Shown here one piece after another: positions 50,836 to 63,900 of a stretch of 64,000 nt of DNA. The translations under genes were made by a program, and so were the position numbers. Numbering within the stretch: position 1 is the first letter of the stretch; each line of letters begins with the position of its first letter. Under the pieces are notes generated by a model that worked only from the letters and a program-made list of their open reading frames with translations, did not search any database and was not told the origin of the DNA. The DNA is taken from the NCBI RefSeq assembly GCF_026914265.1, contig NC_069124.1, forward strand, positions 32,387,383 to 32,451,382, read 5' to 3'. The stretch is from Mya arenaria. Lineage: Eukaryota; Mollusca; Bivalvia; Myida; Myidae.

Positions 50836-51719
50836 ACCAAAGGTGGATGACAAGATAAATAACTGAATTTTAATGCTTTATCATGCTCTAATAACTCATT
50901 TATCTTTAATGATAAAAACTTAAAAAGCATAGTATTTGTGTACAAATAAAAACGAAAAGTTTAGTTCATATCTACGTGGCCACAGCTTCACCAGTTAAAC
51001 GCGTCAACATAACAAAACATTTCTTTCATCTATACACAAATTAAAGTGTTCTTGTTTTGATCATTAAAGTCACATGTGTTAAACATTACGATGCATTAAA
51101 ATACATCAACCTATATTGTACGCCCACACGCTCATTTTGTGCAAAATAACGAAACTATTAAGCTAAGATCATTTTAATTTACTGAGATCTTCATTTGTTA
51201 CAGGTACCTAAATTCGTATTAAGTATTAAATTTATGACCATTTCAAATTCGGTCGTTAACACATTAAATGTGCACTTTTATTTAAAATTTCGTGGTTGTT
51301 GAATTATTGCTTAAACGTTTAAAGAGTCATAGTGACAAATCAAAATTAATTTCACGGTAAAAAAACAACGCGCCATCATCTTACTGGAGTCGCATTACAT
51401 TTATCAGCAGTTGCACATTTATCCATGCTTTGTCATACCGGATATGCCAACACAATTGATGATATTTAACTTAAATAGCAATTAATCAAAATTGCTAAGG
51501 CTCTGAATATATCAAAGTAATTATATATACAACGAATCGTGTTACGACATCCTGAGGCTGAATGTTACATTTAAAATATTAGATTTGATACTGCTTGTGC
51601 AAACTATTTTCGTCACCCAATTAGTTATGGTCCATGCACATATTTCGGAGGCATATTACTGAAAGCTTTCATGTCTGTCCATCCATTCTCTGTTCATGTT
51701 CGCTCCGTACCTCCTCAAC
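50836..51719. other. Spacer of unit B
   Basis: No gene seen. Its right part aligns with 20760-21180 of unit A. Confidence 0.45.
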
Positions 51720-52570
51720 CGGTGGAAGGATTTTAAAACAAAATAACATGTTCACCATTTCAAGTCGGCACGCAGAGCGCATGTTTTAGCTAAACACCTT
51801 TCACCTATGGTAGGATTTTAAAACACATTTCAAGCCGGCACGCAGAGCGCATGTTTTAGCTAAACACCTCTTACCGATGGTAGGATTTTAAAACACATTT
51901 CAAGCCGGCACGAAAAGGGCATGTTTAAGCTAAACACCTCTCACTGATCGTAGGATTTTAAAAGACATTTCAAGCCGACACGCAGAGCGCATGTTCTATC
52001 TAAACACCTCTCACCTATGGTAGGAATTTTAAAACACATTTCAGGCCGACACGCAGAGCGCATGTTTTAGCTACATACCTCTCACCGATGGTAGGATTTT
52101 AAAACACAATTCAGGCCGGCGCGCAGAGCGCATATTCTAGCTTAACACCTCTCAGCGATGGTAGGATTTTAAAACACAATTCAGGCCGACACTTACAGCT
52201 TATGTTTAAGATACATACCTCTCACCGATCGTAGGATTTTAATACACAATTCAGGCCGACACGCAGAGCGCATGTTTTAGATACATACCTCTCACCGATG
52301 GTAGGATTTTAAAACACATTTCAAGCCAGCACGCAGAGCGCATGTTTTAGATACATACCTCTCACCGATGGTTGGATATTTAAATACATTTCAGGCCGAC
52401 ATGCAGAGCGCATGTTTTAGGCAAACACCTCTCACCGATGGTAGGATATTTAAATACATTTCAGGCCGACACGCAGAGAGCATGTTTTAGCTAAACACCT
52501 CTCACCGATGGTAGCATATTTAAACACATTTCAGGCCGACACGCAGAGCGCATGTTTTAGGTACATACTA
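51720..52570. repeat. 70-bp satellite, about 12 copies
   Basis: Tandem units of 70-71 bases, each with GCAGAGCGCATGTTTTAG and CACCTCTCACCGATGG-like blocks; the first phases are at 51781, 51851, 51921 and 51991. Unit A has one copy at 21180-21270. Confidence 0.93.
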
Positions 52571-52599
52571 TCATTTTCAAGTCCACCTCATTTAGGCCA

Positions 52600-53384
52600 T
52601 TTACAAGGCGCGAATTACCTTCGAGGTCAAATTTTACCCCAGCAGCTTACTAACCTCTCGGGCAAATGTGTGCATATAAGCATAAATACACAAGGGTGTA
52701 AAATTTACTCTCTGGGTCATGATCGGCAAATATGTGCATATAAAAAACAACAGGGTGTAAAATTCACCCGCGGGGGGGGGGTATTTCCTTCATATGGCAA
52801 CACTTTGTCCCCGGGGGTATAACAATTTTGGCAGGGTTAAAACAGAGAAAAAAAAGTAAAGGAAGGGAATTGTTATAGTTGTTATTACCCGGCAGATGTA
52901 TCTAGTTTGAAATACCATGTCTTTGTCTGATGCTCTGAAGTAATCAATTTCAAACATGTTCTTATTTGATATGTAGTTAATGAAATCGTGAAACTTGAAC
53001 TCGTACAGTTGAAATATTGTCTGACAAATTTAATATGTTTTGTTTGAAACTGAAATAGATTCTCCCCCCCCCCCCCCAAAAAAAAAAAAAAAAAAAAAAA
53101 TAAAATTGTATTGCAACATGATATCGCGTATTTTTTAAAGATATGGCTTCATCATCATTTCTATTATTTCCAACTTTTGGCATTTTATGCTTAAAAGTCA
53201 TTGTTCTCTTCTAAGAAAACCGCAGGGCAAATTTACGCTTTCTGAATAGCTATGCAAATTAGTCGTATGAACAAATGAATCAGGCAGTTGAGCAGGAAGT
53301 TTAAAGAAATATATCAAAATAATTTATTTCTTGCATTCTCACAAGTTATTACAACCTATTAATCACTCGTTGGCACGATTTTAC
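52600..53384. other. Spacer with short repeats and homopolymers
   Basis: No gene seen. 52655-52770 has two copies of a segment of about 70 bases containing CAGGGTGTAAAATTC-like text. A run of about 14 C followed by about 23 A lies at 53064-53100. Confidence 0.6.
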
Positions 53385-53520
53385 GCGAGAGAGTGGTCTT
53401 TAATTGTTGGGGAAACCAGAGTACCCGGAGGAAACTCACTTGTCCGGCTTTGTGACCACAATCCAAACTCACATGCGCTCCGGCCGAGAATCGAACTCAG
53501 GTCACCAAAGTGAGAAGAGT
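53385..53520 (-). mobile_element. tRNA-derived SINE (minus strand)
   Basis: Read on the minus strand it has GAGTTCGATTCTCGG (B box) followed by the block GCCGGACAAGTGAGTTTCC and TCCGGGTACTCTGGTTTCC. I recall this as a SINE core widespread in mollusc genomes, but cannot confirm it here. Older, decayed relatives appear near 283-360 and 47225-47345. Confidence 0.6.
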
Positions 53521-55030
53521 CTAAAAATCACTTGATTTAATGCTCTTGCACTTAAACAATGTGTAGACAAAATAGTATGCAGACAATATTATTATTATCA
53601 ACCTTTCAGGCATACAGCATTATTCATAATATATAAATTATCTAGTAGAGAATCTGTACATATTCTTTTGTCTTTTGAAATATTAATCAGAACTTTGAAT
53701 GAAACAACCAAATAATCATGTATAGAATAGTCCTTTTATTTCCGACCTTGCTGATTAAATCACCATATACACAGTCAGTAGTATCATCATATAAAAGTCA
53801 AATAAATCAACATTAATAGTACGATATATAGGATGATCATCGCTTATCATACAAATATATCTTAAATGGTAATCAAGTTTCAGCCATATTATTTTATCGC
53901 AATATGAAACCTTTCCTACACTATTTTGCTTCACATTATTAACGGGTGATATAATTTACGATCAAATGTATGTGATCATTGTCATTTAATTCCATATTAC
54001 TAGCAATAACCGTAGTTTGCTCCCATACAAAGATATATTAGAGAAATAAGTTTTAAAACACATGAACAACTATTTATTACATCTGTTTCATTTTTAGGAT
54101 GGCATCTGATCAGAGTTATGTACTGTGGAATATCGGGTAACGGGGTTCCATTGGTTACATTTGTAACATCTTCAGGCTGGCATTTGATCAATGTCAATTT
54201 TTCGTTCTACTCAGCTAAGAAAAAAACGCAATTGATTACATAGTGGTACATTGAACCTTACTGAGTTTATGAATATGGCCCTGCTCAGAGGTATATGGTT
54301 GAATATGGGGTGCAGAAGTTAAATTGGTTACATCGATTTTTAGTTCCAATTCAAAAATTGAGTTTTCAGACCGCCATTTGCTCTGAGTTATGTTTCTATA
54401 ATAGTTACAACGACAAACGTTACATTGAAACTACTATTCATTCAAAGTACAATTGAAAGGACGAAATTTTACAATAGTTTTTTTATATTACATAACGTTA
54501 TTGTCGCTTGTTCGTACGTATGTCAGATGGTGAAAAATGCGGTATACGGCAAGTGACATTTTTAGACATGAATATATTATAAGTATATTTAAAATGTATT
54601 GATCGTCTTTAGATGTAGCACCCATGTAGTTGTCATTGCTATTATTTAGTGTTAGCATGTGTTGTATTTTACCTATCAGTATGAAAAAAAAATCCAGAAA
54701 GGTTCGTTACGATTTTGTCTTTATATGATCGACTCAAAACCCTTTGGTTGTATTGTTTTATAAGAAATGAAGTTATTCATAGTCTTTGACAAATTAATGC
54801 AATAGAAGTATTTGTGTCAAAGTGTTATGTTAATAACTAAATTCATAATGTCTGCACTTTTGAAAAACGTGTAATACAAATAAATATCAAGGAGTCCGAT
54901 ACACTGTAAAATTAGAGTTTGAAATTCCTTTTTTCCTTTTTTCTCAGATACATATTTTTAATCAAATATTCTCGAAGTTGTATGTTGAACGATTCATGAA
55001 GCAATGAACTTCTTAGTACGTTTTTTATTT
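53521..55030. other. Upstream DNA of unit C
   Basis: No gene seen. 54000-54400 contains loose repeats of a segment with GGTTACAT, GGCATYTGATC-like text and GAGTTATGT. 54840-55020 aligns with 31510-31660 of unit B. Confidence 0.45.
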
Positions 55031-55039
55031 TATTTTTGA

Positions 55040-55435
55040 CTACCAGCTCAGGACGTGTTCATTCATCAGAGGTTCGATCATGATAAATCTAACGGTTTAG
55101 ATGGGTTCTGTTAGAGTCTAATTGTTGGACATTCACTGTCTCATTCGGTTGTCGGTTGTTATCAAGATTCCTCATTGTAATTGTGTTTGTAAGGTTCTTT
55201 TTCATTGGCATTAGGCATTCGTGACGGTTTCCCGACTCCAAAAAAATATATAAATAGAAACGTCACTGATTGGTTGAAATGTTCACTGGTTGCACTAAGA
55301 ATCGGATCGATTGAATCAGAGTGTGGTACGCATAGCATCAACATTCTGATTAACGAGAATGTGAAACTATGGCACTATGATCATTTTGATTCACGATTAA
55401 AATCGAGTATATTATTTAATTGTAACAGCCCCTTG
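55040..55435. other. Insert of about 395 bp in unit C
   Basis: In unit B the flanks lie next to each other (31690-31705), so the segment is extra in unit C. It has one open frame (55205-55450) without recognisable domains. No clear terminal repeats were found. Confidence 0.4.
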
Positions 55436-55923
55436 GGTTCGCACCAGTAGTTTTTATTGTAGTGTTGACTATAAAACAAATAATAAAATATTTGGTAATG
55501 GTCAGAGCGATTGGACAGATAAATGTTAGTATAAAAGCAACTAGTGATGTCCGAACGACTAACATACGAAATACCATAACTCGTCTACGTAGGTAAGCAT
55601 GTTTTCATATGCTAATCTAGACCATTTCCGGTTATCAATCAATTTGCACAACTACTTATACTGCTTTGAAATTTATTTCATTTTAAGTTGAACTCGCGGC
55701 TAAATAGTACACATTTTACCTTGCTTTTTTGCAACTTTAAAGCTTTATGGGAAATGTAGCTCATTTTATAAAAACTTTCTTTTAAAGTATACTGGCTGCA
55801 TATTAAAATTATCTTCATCGAAAAGGTATTTACTTCAGACAGATATAGTACTTTTAAATGGTTTAAAAATTCCAAAGGTATTTTATGCAATGTAAATGTA
55901 CGTTAATTCATCAATTATAAAAT

Positions 55924-56233
55924 TTAAAGCTGCACTGATATACCATTTTTACACCTTTTTTTTATTGGTTGTCTTGGAAAGAGCAAATTTTTGCGTAAAT
56001 ATCTGCAAACCAATGATAAAAATAATGTTTTATGGCTTAAACCATTACTAACGGTTTAAGAAAAATGCATAAAACATCATTTTTTTAACTTAAATATTAA
56101 AATCTGCGATATTTGTTATTGTCAGCAGTCTTGTATAACTGGTTCCCATGGATTTTTGCAAAAAAAGACTTGTTTCAAGACAATAAATAAAAAAAGTTGT
56201 CAAAACGTTCAATCTGTGAGAGTGCAGCTTTAA
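55924..56233. mobile_element. TTAA-flanked MITE
   Basis: Ends TTAAAGCTGCACT (left) and its inverted counterpart AGTGCAGCTTTAA (right, 56221-56233), element about 310 bp, non-coding. The termini differ from those of the element at 10585. Confidence 0.78.
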
Positions 56234-56778
56234 AACCGAGATCACTTCAGTTTACTCAGGGTGATGTCAATATCAATGGGTTTAATAACATTTTTCACTC
56301 TTATGACATTTTCGAAATAATACAAAAGCATTTTAAAGACTTATACACTTATATTGATAAATATTTGAATAGTTTTTTTACATATTTTTTGGAAAAAACT
56401 ACTCGCATATTGGTTCATGTTTGAAATACTATTGTGTTCTATTTCGCAAGCCATTGTAATTTTACACTTTTGCAGATAATATCAGTCTTCTTGGTAAAGC
56501 TAACAAAAGAAAACTCGAAACGCTAATAAATCTCAATGCTCAGGCTGGAGTATATCCATTTCCTTCCTCGTATTTTTGTATGGGATTTTGAATAACTTAG
56601 AGGTTCGGCTTTTCTCAAAATTACTACTATGGATGCCATAAATGCGGACTGTTCCTTGAAAATATCTTAAAATATAAATTTGGAATATAATAGCTGGTGT
56701 ATCTAACGCATGCCATTCACTCGTGGGCCTTGCTACGGTGTACTTCTTGATTATTCAGTAAGTTTTCTCTTTTTAAAA

Positions 56779-56781
56779 GAC

Positions 56782-56852
<71 letters not shown>

Positions 56853-56860
56853 TTTTATTT
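56779..56860. repeat. TTTA microsatellite upstream of copy 3
   Basis: About 19 TTTA units at the same relative place as the tracts at 5812 and 34418. Confidence 0.95.
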
Positions 56861-57951
56861 ATTTTATCTATTATTTTGTTTTATTTAGATTAATTGTTTA
56901 ATATATTTTAATTAATCACATATGTATGCGTATAAATTATGTATGTTCCAAGTAATAACAGTTAATGCACGAAAGAATTTATTGAACAAGGCATAAATAT
57001 ATGACCTAAATAAAACAAGTTGCCATTTACTAAATGCAAATTGGAAAGGTCGAACGCGTAGGGAAAACAATTTTGAATTCACACTGGATTTTAAATGTTT
57101 TTGGGTTAACCTTATGCTACCTGAGTATTCAACCACATCTCGCTGTCAGAGATCAGACAGTCTAATTCGCTCGAAGACGGGTCGTTTTCCAGATAAAGAG
57201 TGTAGACCACGCTTTGTTTTTGACAAACTTTAAGGCGGGCGGAGGAAAATATCTGTTAATTGTTGTGAGAATTTTCCAGGGAGTTCGTTCTTCAAGGTCT
57301 TACAGCTTAAAGAATAGTTTTGATAGATAATATAACATCGAATTTATGTTCGAGCAGTTGTTTTCGTCTGTAATATGTTTTGTACGAAAGCAAATGTTCG
57401 AACATTGAGCTTTAATTCAAGAAAACGTTTGGAAAACAGGATAACCGTTTTTCTAATGCAACCTATTTTAGCATCAAATTATTATTTTTGGATTTTTTAC
57501 TGGCTCAAAAGCCACAGGTGGGTTTAGTTTTAAAAGAACCTCTTTAAGTAGGTACTAGTTGCAGGAAAATTAATAATTTTACTGTTGTTGTGTCACTGAT
57601 AAAACTTTTCACAAATGAATATTTGCATCATAATGAAAGGAATAATAAAATATATAACAAAAACTATACAAAAAAGTGAACAAAATAAAATGATAAGCGG
57701 TCACACTATGTGGGTAATAGTTAATCTATATGAACAATGTGTGCATTATAACCGATGTACAATGTACAATGCCTAAAACAAATCTGCTATGTTCTGTCCT
57801 GTTCTTTGGTAACGTCTTAAACATAAAGCACCCATTCACAGTTAGATATTTGATCGCAAAAATGTGGGCATGGACTTACGAAAATAATTATAAAAATAGA
57901 GAAAAAAATAATTACTTACAAAGTTCCTTTCCGAAATGTAGATTACTAGAA
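56861..57951. other. 5' flank of chitin synthase copy 3
   Basis: No separate gene seen. 57780-57860 resembles 6600-6700 upstream of copy 1. An open frame at 57730-57951 runs into exon 1 but is not conserved with the other copies. Confidence 0.45.
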
Positions 57952-60900
57952 ATGTCAACAAAGAAAGGACGGGAGAAGGTTTTTTCCGGTCAACTGCGCC
58001 ACACCAGCGGTCAGCGACATCCCCCTTCGGGCAAGTCCACGCTAAGAAAAAGCGGCAAAGAGGGCGGCCCGCCTCAAGATAGCACCTGTGTTAACATAGA
58101 CCATAAAGGGAAAATAGATGACTTGCAAGAAATATGGTAATGCATTTGTTTACATACGGCTGTTGCAATATGGTTTTTATTAGAATTTGATATAAAGGTC
58201 TGACATTGCAATGCAATTGTTCGTCAAATTCCTCAATAATACAATGAAAACTTAAAGGTACATCTTCAGAAGTCAAAACATCTTCCCGGTGATAAAATGT
58301 GTTATTTTCATTTGAAAGCTCATTCATCTTCATTTTTCAGGAACCTTCCTAAAGAAACTAAGAAAAATGAAAACAAGTCCTCAAAGTGTGGTGACACATT
58401 TTTGAAAATGTGCAGAGTTGTGCTCTTTTTTGTTTTGACGCTATTGCTGCTTTCATGCGGCATACTGCACAAGCTTTACTTCTTGACCCTTCTTAACAAT
58501 CTATCACAGGTAAAAAGACTATAGTTTCTGTATAGAGTCATGTATATCAGTTCTGCACAAATATAAAATGACCTTAGATGTTCATACATGATTTTATCAT
58601 ATAGATACGTGTGGAAATCACCACATTTGATTGTGGGACAATGCTAACAGATTGTGTGTATGTCAATCCACGTTGATTTCCCACACCAACTTAGGTTACA
58701 TATAACTTATACTTGACCTAGAAGGGCTTAAACTGTTGAAGTTAAATCAACCAGCGACTGCCTGCATTCCCTTCAGTTTAAAAATTTGTTCCAATTCGTA
58801 TGATTAAAGTTGAGTTTCCTTTTCAGTCTCAAGTTGAAAACAAGAAACGTCAAGCGATTTCAATTCTCGTTTGCATTTCACTTTTTGAATTCATCAGATC
58901 TATTATGACTTTTTGGAGAGTAATTTTCCAAAATCAGTCGACAAAGTGGACACGACATCATATAGCAGTAAGTTTTCCTCTAGTCCGTTGTTCCTGTTTA
59001 ATATGAAATTAAACGTTTAATGAATCGATAATTATGACGGCTGTATCAAATACTAATCATGTTCAAGCTTAATATACATTAGAGAACATGTAATTCATGT
59101 AATTCACTTATAGTGTAAAAACATGAAGTTTAAATTAATGAAGAAAAATCCTAGTACATTTGTATTTACCATTTTAGATAGCAATCCTACAGGCCGTGAC
59201 CACTATCGGAGAGGTATATTTGATTATATATGTCCTTCCATTATTGGACAGTTTGACGACATGTTTAGTTTTAGCAACTCTACCAATTATTCCAAGCATC
59301 TGCCAGTTCGTGACAGCAATGGCTAGGACAACAAGAAAGTTACCGAACAGTAACAAATCTTTGCTCAAACTTTTTGTAGCTGGTTTCTCAGTTTTAGCAC
59401 TGTCAGTGAGTGTTTTCTTTTTCATGAAGTGGCTAATACCATTTGAAAGAAACCCGCATCTAAAATGGGCTTTACCAGCTGTTTTGATGTTAAAGTCTTT
59501 ATGCTATTTGGATAATTTCCATTCCTTAAGAAAGAGAACTGCAAATTCTACACAAGAAACAATCAGGGAATCAAATTCCAATTCGGAGACAAGTGAAACT
59601 AAATCTAAACAAGTATTTATTCGATTAACTGTTCGTTGGTTGACATGCTTAGTGTTTATTATTTCGATAGTGCTGAATTTAGACATGAAGCTCATTGAAA
59701 TTAACGGGTATGGACACATCGAATCCTTAGCGTCCAATTCCACACCAGAACACCAAAATGATAATGGAAATGAGACATCGGATTCGACGAGTGGTTTTTA
59801 CCAAACAATTTTCAATCAATTTATGGAGTTTCAGGACATATTTAAGTTTGAAATAAGAATAATGGCATGCTCGTTTGCAATTTCGAAATTAGCTTCTCTT
59901 TCTTGTCGGCTGTCAATGCAGCAATTTTCATTTGCGTTGCCACTCATATTCACTCCACTGTTATCAATAATTGCTGTTGTTAGTCTTTCTTGCAATAACT
60001 TTCTTGAAAGTATCCAGTACATGGTCGGAATAAGTCTGACATGTGCTATGCCTGAAGAAAATCAATTGAAAATTTTCATCGCGAGTGGAGCTTTGGCTTG
60101 GATTGCTGTGATCACCTTAACGTGGTACATTTGGGTTCCTCGGGTCGAGCGAATGGCAAAACGTGAAAGGTTCGTTATATAATATGTGTGATATATCTAC
60201 ATCTAAATTTCTGTTGACTCAGTCGGATTATGCTTACGGTAATACAATATAAATATATATTAACTTTATCAAGCAAATTAATGCTTTGAGTAACAAAAAC
60301 AGTTTGAATGTGTTTATGATAATGCCGATTGTCACGTTTCATCTTCAGGCTATTTTCTGGTTGTCGTTACGATTTCTTCTTTCCCGATTTGAACATGCTC
60401 CTTCGACGGAGAAATGACCATCAAATTGGAGAGCTACACACGGACAGTGAACAACAGAGTGATGATATTCCAAAAGTCATCATCTGCATAACAATGTGGC
60501 ACGAAACATGCAAAGAAATGTGCCAGCTGCTTAAGTCTATTTGCAGGTTAAAAACTTCAACGTGAACATTTTAATTGAGTTTGTCTTGCTTATCAAAATT
60601 GAACTGCTTCTTTAATAAGATGTCGTATCGCTATTTCCATAGCACAGCTTGTGTTTTAGTCATGTTTAGAGCAACAACGTTTTTGAATTCGATCATAATT
60701 TTGGAGTTTCGTTGTTTTAGAGGCGAATTCTGCGTTATTTACCTACTAATTGCTAGTTTTACAAACAAGAAATAAGTCATACATTGTAATTCGAAAAATC
60801 AATCTTATTTTAATTCACACATTTCTCAGATTAGATATTTACTAACTATTTGTCTGATGTTTTCATACCAGATGCAAGTCATACATTATTTTTATTCACA

Positions 60901-63900
60901 CATTTTTCAGATTAGATAAGCATTTATCAAATCGAGAGGAAGCCGAGAACAAAGGAAACGACGGAAATGGGACAGAGGACAAGACACAAGACGCTGGAAA
61001 AAAAATACAAGACCCTGATAAAATTAAAATGGAGGGTAAGTATACTAAAAAAGTCGACTATGAATCATTTTACTTTAAAAATAAAGGCAAAAAATATTCG
61101 AATAAAACTTTTTATTTCAGTTCAAATAGTATTTGACGACGCATTTTGCTCAACAAAAAACGGCCGTGAGGTTAATGAATATTTGCTCCAGTTTATGTCA
61201 TGTTTACAAAAGGCGGTTGGGTATGTAGTAAGCTTTATTTTCGTGTTTTAAATGACAAAAATGAATGAAGTTTATTTAGTTAATAAAGAAGCAGTAAAAG
61301 TTATTGTTAATTTTTAAACAAATAAATTGCAAAAAGTAATGGCGTTAACATTAGTTTGGGTTCGGTTTACCTTAGAAACCACAACACAACAAAGAAAACA
61401 ATATTTATGTCATTGTTTTTTTCGAGCAGTTCCGTGTTGAAAGGCAAGGAACTCGTAAAGTGGAATAAAACATGCAAAAAGGAGGTTGTCGAGACACCTT
61501 ATGGCGGACAATTCATTCTACAACTCCCAGGCGGAACACAGATGACGGTACATTTGAAGGATAAGATAAAAATAAGGGCCAGAAAACGATGGTCTCAGGT
61601 AACAGCCGTTTTCGACATGAGCCGACAACAGTTTATTGATATCGATGATGAGTGTGCGTGCGTTGTATAGTTTATGCCTGTTTTGTTTGTGTTTCATGTG
61701 TTGTTGGATCATTGTGTCATCAAACGAGAAGGTTCACGGCGTATGGGCTCTCGTCTTGTCCCTGTATTATATATTGTATTTATAGCTCAATAGGAATGGT
61801 AGTCAGGACGTATTAACAAGTATCATAACTTGATATCAAATAGCTGCATTAGATAATTTTAGTTGGAAAATCTGTTAGGGTATGTTATTATAATGGCATA
61901 ATAAAGGTGTTGTTTGTTTCTAGTTAAGTTTCAATTAACTTTTTCTTTTCTCTTTTTTAAATTCAGGTGATGTATATGTACTATTGTTTGTTGTACAAAC
62001 TAGGAAAGACCAATCAAGAAACGGCCAGAGAAAAGGCAAGTTTTTATTTAATTTTTTGAACCGTTTGGGATTTTATTTTGGAACAATAATCAAAGGAAAT
62101 AAATGAAATATTTCTTTCGTCTAGAAATATGCGCGCCGTTATGTGACCATTAAGATCAAAGAAAACTTTACATTTTTGACGTATCTTTAATTAATCTTAT
62201 TCGCTAAACAGCTGAAAAAGACATTCATCCTAACCCTTGACGGTGATGTTGACTTTGAGCCAAAGTCAGTCCTACGAATGATGGATCGAATGAAGATGAA
62301 CATCCGTGTCGGAGCAGTGTGTGGCAGGATTCATCCAATAGGATCAGGTTGTTAAATGAAATATAAACATTTAAAACCTTCATGTTATTTTTGTTTTTTT
62401 CAATATGAATTTTAAATTAATCTGCATTTAAATACGAAGTTTCCTTTTAGTTATATTTCAATTTCTTATTACCAATATTTTTTTTTATTTTACAGTATAT
62501 GACTTTATTTAAATTTAACATTAATAAACTTCAGGTCCAATGGTGTGGTACCAACAGTTCGAATATGCCATCGGCCACTGGCTTCAAAAGGCATGCGAAC
62601 ATATCTTTGGTTCTGTGCTATGTTGCCCTGGATGCTTTTCTATATTTCGAGCATCTGCCCTCGTTGACGACAACGTCTTGAAAACGTACACTAAAGAGCC
62701 AGAGGAAGGAAAACACCTTGTGCAGTTTGAACAAGGCGAGGATAGATGGCTTTGTACTCTTCTCATTAAACGAGGATACAAGATAGACTACTGTGCAGCC
62801 GCAGATGCAAAAACGTTTGCGCCAGACAACTTTTGGGATTTTTTTGTTCAAAGACGGCGCTGGTCACCATCAACAATGGCGAACATGATTGACCTGGTCC
62901 TTTCTTGGAAACAAATAGTCCAAAACAACGCAGAAATCAACCATTTCTTTATGCTTTATCAATTAGTGCTAGTTATAACAAGTGTATTAGCTCCTGGAAC
63001 TGTCCTTGTTATGATAGCAGGGTCATTTAGCTCAGTATTGAACTTAAAGCCATGGCATGCCTTTTTTGTAGCCGTGACTCCGGTAGTTTTGTTCGCAGTG
63101 TTATGCCTGACAGTGACTCAGAAAAAGCAACTCCTTGTGGCCGCAATACTTAGCACAGCGTACACCTTTGTTATGGTTATTGTGACTATCGGCATGATTT
63201 TGAACATTGTGAGCGAGACAGTTCTTTCTCCAAACGTGATTTTTCTCATATTTGTTGTTGTAGTATTCTTGATATCGGCTTTACTTCACCCTCAAGAGTT
63301 CACATGTTTGTTTCCTGGCTTGCTATATTACGTTTCTGTGCCTTCTACCTTTATTTTTCTGACCGTATTTTATATGTGCAACTTAAATGACATTAGTTGG
63401 GGTACCCGAGAATCCAAATCTCCATCATCCCAGACGGAAGAAGAGAGTGGAAAAGATAAATCGTTTATGCGTTTGCTCCTCACTTATGTTAAACAGTGCC
63501 TGCTGAAAAAAATCGCTGAAAGGAACCCCAATCTGCAAAATTTGGATCAAATTGAAAGACAACTAAGCGAGCGACAGGAAGTTATTAATAATAAAGATGA
63601 TAGCTACTGGATAAACACACAGTTAACAGAATCAAAACATTTCTTTAGAAAAGTTGAACTTCAGGGAGATGAGGAAATTTTTTGGACAAATACAATTAAC
63701 GAATATTTAAAACCAACGGAAAATAATAAGAAACTTCAAGAGAAATTTAAATGTGAACTAAATTCGTTGAGGAATAATTGTGTGTACGGTTTCTTTATGT
63801 TGAACTTTATGCTATCATTAGCGCTGTTGCAATTACAAGTAAGCAAAGAAAGTTTAGATGGGTTTTATATCATGGGAAAGTATGAACCATTATCGGTAAT

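Noticed and set aside
48730..52570. Regularly spaced repeats considered as a CRISPR array
   Set aside because: Units abut with no unique spacers, there are no cas genes, and the DNA is eukaryotic.
57730..57951. Upstream extension of exon 1 in copy 3
   Set aside because: The extension has no counterpart in copies 1 and 2, whose upstream sequences contain stops; the shared protein begins at 57952.
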